From DATLYB01 sp964502525 (lineage in GTDB: Bacteria > Bacteroidota > Bacteroidia > Chitinophagales > CAIOSU01): 18,369 nucleotides of DNA. The position numbers were made by a program, and so were the translations under genes. Positions 14,344 through 18,369 of this stretch are shown in pieces (the stretch's first letter is position 1; the number at the start of each line of letters is the position of its first letter). Location of the stretch: contig CAZCXH010000097.1 in NCBI GenBank assembly GCA_964502525.1, positions 1 through 18,369 on the forward strand, read 5' to 3'. The notes under the pieces were generated by a model that searched no databases, had not been told where the DNA came from, and saw only the letters and a list, made by a program, of their open reading frames with translations.

Positions 14344-15501
14344 CTAATTCGCAACAAACACGGCATGGTGAAACGACTTGCTTGCGGTGATGCGCACGGC
14401 ATACAGCCCTCGCGGTAATCCATTCAAATCAATCAGCATGTCAACTTGCGGCAAGGTAAGGAAGGAGCGGTGAACTTTCCCGGTCATGTCCAAAATTTCA
14501 ACCTGCAGGTGTTCAGCGGAAATACTTTCGGGCATCACAACATGAAGCGCATCTTCTGCCGGATTAGGGGAAACACGGAGAGAGAAGTTTGGTGGAGCAT
14601 CTGAAAATGCTGTGGCTGTCGAAATCTCTAGCTGGTGCTTGCGAAAGAATTTCCAGATCTCTGCGCTGCCATTGATATCCTGGTTGGTCACTCCGATAGG
14701 AATAGTTGCTCCCGGCCAGGTGTGTTCACCACCAAACACTTTGTAGAACAAAACTTCAGTGGAGTCACCATCCATGCAATAATAATAGGATGTAACGATG
14801 CAGCCATCCGATGTATTTATGTCGGGAAAATCATAAATTACCGGGGCGCCACATCCGTTTTTATTGACAAAAAATGCGATGGTAGAGTCAATGTGATTGA
14901 ACAGCGTGTCGCCCTCGTAGGGAACGGTGTTGTCGGCCGTGCCGTGAATGTGCATCATGGGGATGATGCGCGAACTGCCACACGCAAGGAGCACGCTATC
15001 GGTTGTCGGTCCTGTCACGGAAGCGATGGCGGTGATGCGGTGATCCAGCTCGCATCCCAAACGATACGCCATGAATCCACCCATGGACATGCCCGCAGCA
15101 TAAACACGTGTGGTGTCAATATTATATCGCTCCATCAGGCTGTCCAGCAGGATGCTGATGAAGCCCACATCGTCAACCGGTGAATTTGAAAAGACCACAT
15201 CCCACATATTGCTTACGGCATTGGGATAAGCAACGATGAAGTCGGCAGTATCGGCAACCGCATCCATGCCGCTGTAAATCTGCTGAAGCGATGCGTTGAT
15301 GCCGAAACCGTGTAGCAGAAAAACAACCGGATAAGAGTTGGAAGCGCTGTAGGACGTGGGCAGGTGAACGATGCAGTTCCGGCTGTTGCCTTTGTGGTTG
15401 AAAGCAATGGTTTGCGAAAAGCTTTCCGGGCAAATAATCAAGGTTAATTGCAAAACAAGCAGGAGTGTCAGGTATCGAAGGCGGAAAGGACTTGAAAGCA
15501 T
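14344..15501 (-). CDS. Secreted PHB-depolymerase/feruloyl-esterase-like hydrolase with T9SS sorting domain
   Basis: This 385-residue protein has a signal peptide ending near residue 29-30 (PESFSQ). The alpha/beta-hydrolase domain contains the oxyanion-hole region VVFLLHGFG (59-67), the nucleophile elbow GMSMGG with Ser139, HGTADNTVPY with the probable acid Asp190, and GGEHTWPG with catalytic His260. This pattern is that of the esterase_phd/LpqC (poly-3-hydroxybutyrate depolymerase-like) family, which includes feruloyl and acetylxylan esterases. Several cysteines (150, 174, 217, 234, 242) may form disulfides. Residues about 306-385 (FSLRVSPNPAEDALHVVMP, then LDMTGKVHRSF and LPRGLYAVRI) form a type A T9SS sorting domain. 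The enzyme is probably surface-displayed or released to cleave ester bonds in polymers. The substrate cannot be told from sequence. It is convergent with porV, whose product should help export it. Confidence 0.92.
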   Translation of the reverse strand: MLSSPFRLRYLTLLLVLQLTLIICPESFSQTIAFNHKGNSRNCIVHLPTSYSASNSYPVVFLLHGFGINASLQQIYSGMDAVADTADFIVAYPNAVSNMWDVVFSNSPVDDVGFISILLDSLMERYNIDTTRVYAAGMSMGGFMAYRLGCELDHRITAIASVTGPTTDSVLLACGSSRIIPMMHIHGTADNTVPYEGDTLFNHIDSTIAFFVNKNGCGAPVIYDFPDINTSDGCIVTSYYYCMDGDSTEVLFYKVFGGEHTWPGATIPIGVTNQDINGSAEIWKFFRKHQLEISTATAFSDAPPNFSLRVSPNPAEDALHVVMPESISAEHLQVEILDMTGKVHRSFLTLPQVDMLIDLNGLPRGLYAVRITASKSFHHAVFVAN

Positions 15502-15756
15502 GGCAAATTAAATTTACAAAATTTTCTATTGTTGTATTTTGCAGGAAGGATATTAGGGTGCGCTGGCATTCTTTCGCACTCATCTCCTTTTAGTCCCGCT
15601 CAAGGGGGAATGCCATCGTGCCTTGGCAGCCTCCCTCGAGTGTGGCCGGGAAGGTGAATATTGCGAAAGCGTCACCCGAATAGTACCCCTGCTGATTTTA
15701 AATTTACCGCTATTCGCATCTCTGCCAAATATCATATTAAGAATCCGGATGCTGTC
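15502..15756. other. Gap between divergent esterase and glycosyltransferase genes
   Basis: The 255 bases hold the control regions of two divergent genes. I see no exact TAnnTTTG in the coding direction of either gene; TAAATTTA at 15699-15706 differs at one position and is the nearest + strand candidate. A short inverted repeat, TGGCATTC (15564-15571) and GAATGCCA (15608-15615), has a 36-base loop. Nothing else is recognisable. Confidence 0.4.
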
Positions 15757-17241
15757 ATGAAGGCTGCGCTCCTCGCGGTCATTGCCGCGGGGATTCTGGT
15801 GCGGCTGAAGGCTTACCTTGCCACCGGCTCGCTGATGATTGACGAGGCGAATCTGGCGCGAAACCTCGCGGAGCGTGGTTTCACCGGCTTATGGCATCGC
15901 CTGGCATACGAGCAATACGCGCCCCCTGTTTTCATGGCGCTGTCAAAAGGCGCAGGCCTCATCGCAGGGTATCATGAACTGTCGCTGCGGCTCATCCCGC
16001 TCATTGCAGGAGCGCTCTGCTTCTGGTTAATTTATGAATTGGCTGAATATTATTTCGACCGGACCGGATGGGGGAAAGTACAGAGCCTGCTTATTTTAAT
16101 ACTCTACGGCTTTTCCTACAGCGCCATTGTTTACTCCAATCAATTCAAGCAATACAGCAGCGACCTGTTTGTTGCGCTATTGCTGACGGTTGGCTGCCTT
16201 AAGATGGATTATCACCGCGCCACGACCTGGCAGGGAGCCGTCATCTGGGCGCTGGCCGGAACAGTTTGCATATGGTCATCCATGCCGTCTGTATTTGTGC
16301 TTGCATCCATCGCTGCCTATTATTTTCTGGGTGCGCTGAAACAAGGGAAGGCGAAGCAATTTCTCCTATATTTCACCCTGCCCTCCGTTATCTGGATTGC
16401 CAACTTTCTGATTTACTTTTTCTTTATTCTGAAGGCCGATGCGGAGTCGGACTACCTGCAGAACTATCATGCGGATTATTTTTTGCCGCATGAGATGTGG
16501 AAGGCGGAATCATGGAGAACCCTCTGGAAAATCATCAGGGAGAATATTGGAAGTTATATTGGAGGCACCGCGATAACCATCGCATGGACCCTATTATTTT
16601 TCGCCTGGGGGGTGACGGACATCATCAGGGCGCGGGAAAGAAAAGGAGTGCTGCTGCTGCTTCCGGTATTATTAACCTGCATTGCTTCGGTATTGAGATA
16701 TTATTCGCTGATGCCAAGGCTCAATTTGTTCATGTTTGCCTTTTTTCTTGCGATACTGATATCTGGCATAAGGGCATGCTGGAGAACGCAGTTGAAATGG
16801 CTTCAATTTGTCACCGTGCTTTCATCCCTGGTGGTAATTGCCGGCCTGAACTGGAAGCTTCTTATTCCGGGCAAGCATCCCATTATCGAAGAAACCCGCG
16901 AAGTGATGGATGCAGTGGCTGACAGCATCAGGGATGGGGATGCGGTGTTTGTTAATCATGAAGGCGCTCCTGCGGTGAAGTTCTATGTTCAGCATTACAG
17001 CCATCAGCAGCGCTACAGATCATTTCAGGGTTTTCGTCCCGTCAACTGGGATGAAAACATTGTGGATGAAGCCAGCAGCTTTTTGAACGCCAACCCCGGC
17101 AAGCGACTTTGGGTGTTGTGGGGACATACGCCAGATGAAATAATCAATGAGGAAGCCGCCCGCTTGCAGGAAAATCTAAGTCCCGCTTACGATGCCGACA
17201 AATGGCGCGCGCGAGCGCTGTGCCTGGTCAAACCTGATTAG
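15757..17241 (+). CDS. GT39-type membrane glycosyltransferase (PMT/ArnT-like)
   Basis: From ATG 15757 the product has 494 residues. An in-frame TTG at 15661 would add 32 hydrophilic residues, and a stop lies just upstream of it. I prefer the ATG because it places the first membrane helix (AALLAVIAAGILVRL) right at the N-terminus, as usual in this family. The first extracytoplasmic loop carries the acidic pair D29-E30 in LMIDEANLARN, then YEQYAPPVFMALSKG and LSLRLIPL, the hallmarks of GT39/GT83 lipid-linked-sugar transferases. About 9-11 helices follow, then a soluble C-terminal domain (from about GKHPIIEETREVMDAV) with VFVNHEG and LWVLWGHTPDE. Such enzymes move a sugar from a polyprenyl-phosphate donor to a protein or lipid on the periplasmic face. 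Acceptor and donor are unknown. Its location beside T9SS genes may be coincidental. Confidence 0.87.
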   Translation: MKAALLAVIAAGILVRLKAYLATGSLMIDEANLARNLAERGFTGLWHRLAYEQYAPPVFMALSKGAGLIAGYHELSLRLIPLIAGALCFWLIYELAEYYFDRTGWGKVQSLLILILYGFSYSAIVYSNQFKQYSSDLFVALLLTVGCLKMDYHRATTWQGAVIWALAGTVCIWSSMPSVFVLASIAAYYFLGALKQGKAKQFLLYFTLPSVIWIANFLIYFFFILKADAESDYLQNYHADYFLPHEMWKAESWRTLWKIIRENIGSYIGGTAITIAWTLLFFAWGVTDIIRARERKGVLLLLPVLLTCIASVLRYYSLMPRLNLFMFAFFLAILISGIRACWRTQLKWLQFVTVLSSLVVIAGLNWKLLIPGKHPIIEETREVMDAVADSIRDGDAVFVNHEGAPAVKFYVQHYSHQQRYRSFQGFRPVNWDENIVDEASSFLNANPGKRLWVLWGHTPDEIINEEAARLQENLSPAYDADKWRARALCLVKPD

Positions 17242-17269
17242 AGGCAGGAATCAACGCCATGTCAGCAAA

Positions 17270-17348
17270 TGTTTACGGTTTACATGTTTCCTGTTTACCG
17301 TAAGTCTTTTCACAAAAACCATAAACATGTAAACCGTAAACAGGAAAC
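17270..17348. repeat. Long inverted repeat built from GTTTAC units, with two alternative pairings
   Basis: A perfect 20-base arm at 17270-17289 (tgtttacggtttacatgttt) is the reverse complement of 17323-17342, with a 33-base loop. A second perfect pairing, 13 bases (17286-17298 with 17336-17348), uses much of the same right arm, so the two hairpins exclude one another. The unit GTTTAC or its complement occurs five times, plus one near-copy (ATAAAC). The element sits between the convergent glycosyltransferase and outer-membrane-protein genes, so it could act as a bidirectional transcription end or be a mobile palindromic repeat. Confidence 0.75.
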
Positions 17349-17372
17349 GAAAGAAACCGACAAAACAGGCTT

Positions 17373-17407
17373 GATGTTGCACTATTCGCTGCACGACTCG
17401 CAACATC
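17373..17407. repeat. Second short inverted repeat in the same gap
   Basis: GATGTTGC (17373-17380) and GCAACATC (17400-17407) are perfect 8-base inverted arms around a 19-base loop. Apart from this and the larger repeat at 17270-17348, the stretch 17242-17489 shows no coding sequence I can support. Confidence 0.4.
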
Positions 17408-17489
17408 GTTATAAGCTTCGCCCTGCCGATGCGCGAACATTTAGCGGTAAAGAGAATGAAATAACTCCGACCCAATTAACAATCCTGGT

Positions 17490-18263
17490 TCAATTTACTC
17501 CTGCCGTCAGCGAAGCCATCCGCGTGAAGATGCAGGTGATCTCAATGCCGAAATAGCTGAAGGAGGAGCGCACGCTTCCGTTGCCCACCACCATGTCATC
17601 ATTATGAAACGTATATCTGCCTTCAATCACAGCCCGCCTTGCGTAGTTATAAACGGGACCGGCTTTCAGGATGTTGCCGCTCTTGAGCACACGCTGGTAT
17701 GACAGGGCGGCATGAAGCGTGAACTGGGGCGAGGCGGCATAGCTGGTTGTCATCTGAAAAATCTGCTCAACGTCAGGCCCGCTGCGATGGCTTAACGTGC
17801 TTACGCTGGCGCCTTTGGGGAAGAAAATCGCGGTGGCGCCCATGTCGGCTTGTATGATGTTTCCATTTGATATCAAAATACGCGGGCTTGCCATCAGCGG
17901 CACGCTGAAGAAAGGCACCATCTGGAAATATTTCCGCTGCGCATCTTCCGGAAGGTCAAAGTCATTTGCCGCTGCGGTCACCTCGAAGCCAAACACCTGC
18001 ACGCCCGTTTTCAACCCGGAAGTGAGACCGATATATTTATTGAAATTATAAGTGTATTCCGCCTTCAATGCAAAGCCCGGCAGGGTTCTGAGGCGAAGCC
18101 CGCCCGCACCCCGGTGATCGCCATAGCCGGTAATCAGGAAAGGAACTTCAAAGCCGGCAGCCATGTGATTGCGCATGAACAGCAGGTCAAAGGCATCGGG
18201 AGTTTTGGCAATAGCATTTGCAGCGAGGAAAAAAGCCAAAACTGTGCAGAGGAGCTTTTTCAC
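17490..18263 (-). CDS. Predicted outer-membrane beta-barrel protein, unknown function
   Basis: The frame opens with GTG at 18261-18263. An in-frame TAA lies four codons upstream (18276-18278), so no ATG start is available. The 257-residue product has a signal peptide (MKKLLCTVLAFFLAANAIA, then KTPDAF). The mature part has repeated amphipathic strands such as LPGFALKAEYTYNFNKYIGLTSGLKTGVQVFGFEV, FQMVPFFSVPLMASPRI and FTLHAALSYQRVL, and ends in SSFSYFGIEITCIFTR. Strands of the form kYigl.sGl..G resemble PorT-like and other Bacteroidota outer-membrane barrels, but I cannot name a family. The last residues after the final strand (MASLTAGVN) are unusual for a barrel end. A -7 motif lies about 70 bases upstream. 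The gene is convergent with the glycosyltransferase gene. Confidence 0.75.
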   Translation of the reverse strand: MKKLLCTVLAFFLAANAIAKTPDAFDLLFMRNHMAAGFEVPFLITGYGDHRGAGGLRLRTLPGFALKAEYTYNFNKYIGLTSGLKTGVQVFGFEVTAAANDFDLPEDAQRKYFQMVPFFSVPLMASPRILISNGNIIQADMGATAIFFPKGASVSTLSHRSGPDVEQIFQMTTSYAASPQFTLHAALSYQRVLKSGNILKAGPVYNYARRAVIEGRYTFHNDDMVVGNGSVRSSFSYFGIEITCIFTRMASLTAGVN

Positions 18264-18330
18264 GACCGTGCAATGTTAACCGGAAACGAAATTACACCGC
18301 TTCATATTGCATGATACAGGGCAATCGCAT

Positions 18331-18338
18331 CAAAAATA
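18331..18338 (-). promoter_or_regulatory. -7 promoter element of the outer-membrane protein gene
   Basis: The - strand reads TATTTTTG, an exact TAnnTTTG match, 68 bases upstream of the GTG start. The nearest upstream TTTG (complement of 18348-18351) is too close to be a proper -33 element. Confidence 0.4.
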
Positions 18339-18369
18339 GGACAAGGGCAAAGGAGCTACTTGAAAAGTA

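Noticed and set aside
14635..15183. 182-codon + strand open frame
   Set aside because: It is antisense to the esterase catalytic region, which shows an intact triad. No signal or domain is seen.
15564..15615. 8-base inverted repeat as an operator
   Set aside because: Arms are short and 36 bases apart, with no supporting symmetry or known motif; a chance occurrence is likely.
15661..15756. N-terminal extension of the glycosyltransferase from TTG 15661
   Set aside because: The 32 extra residues are hydrophilic and unlike the family. An ATG immediately before the first membrane helix is a better start.
17270..17348. CRISPR-like array
   Set aside because: The GTTTAC units are inverted, unevenly spaced and without unique spacers. 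No cas gene is nearby.
17251..17556. Small frames on both strands over the GTTTAC repeat
   Set aside because: They are created by the inverted repeat itself (mirrored TVY/VNRK peptides) and have no independent coding support.

Overview
The window reads as chromosomal DNA of a member of the Bacteroidota. It carries core type IX secretion system (T9SS) genes found essentially only in that phylum, two secreted enzymes ending in T9SS sorting domains, a PorP/SprF barrel protein, a TonB-receptor-type N-terminal fragment, and promoter motifs of the Bacteroidota kind (TAnnTTTG at -7, TTTG at -33). Strong Shine-Dalgarno sequences are not obvious. No rRNA, tRNA, integrase, transposase or CRISPR array was seen. 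Gene density is high, with only short gaps between genes.

Layout. 1-771 (-): the N-terminal part of a secreted protein running off the left edge. 772-1039: a gap holding a nested palindromic repeat. 1040-3563: four tightly packed genes in two convergent pairs. On the + strand are a small lipoprotein and a DUF2490-type outer-membrane protein. On the - strand are a VTC-domain (polyphosphate-polymerase-like) protein and a DUF4956 membrane protein. The two pairs meet with overlapping stop codons. 3708-6113 (+): a large secreted metallophosphoesterase with alternating cysteine-rich and beta-sandwich modules and a T9SS tail. 6189-6491 (+): the head of a TonB-receptor-like protein, cut short. 6481-14289: the T9SS core, with gldJ and a porP/sprF gene on the - strand and, divergently, porU (the C-terminal-signal sortase) and porV (its outer-membrane partner) on the + strand. 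14344-15501 (-): a secreted PHB-depolymerase-like esterase with a T9SS tail. 15757-17241 (+): a GT39-type membrane glycosyltransferase. 17242-17489: a gap with strong inverted repeats built from GTTTAC units. 17490-18263 (-): a predicted outer-membrane beta-barrel protein of unknown role.

How it fits together. PorV shuttles substrates arriving through the T9SS translocon to PorU, which removes their C-terminal domain and attaches them to the surface. GldJ supports the trans-envelope ring and motility machinery. The two CTD-bearing enzymes encoded here are likely clients of that machine. The VTC/DUF4956 plus lipoprotein/DUF2490 group is the least understood part of the window and the best candidate for a poorly characterised system. 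The rest is largely recognisable. All family assignments come from reading motifs by eye; no database search was run.
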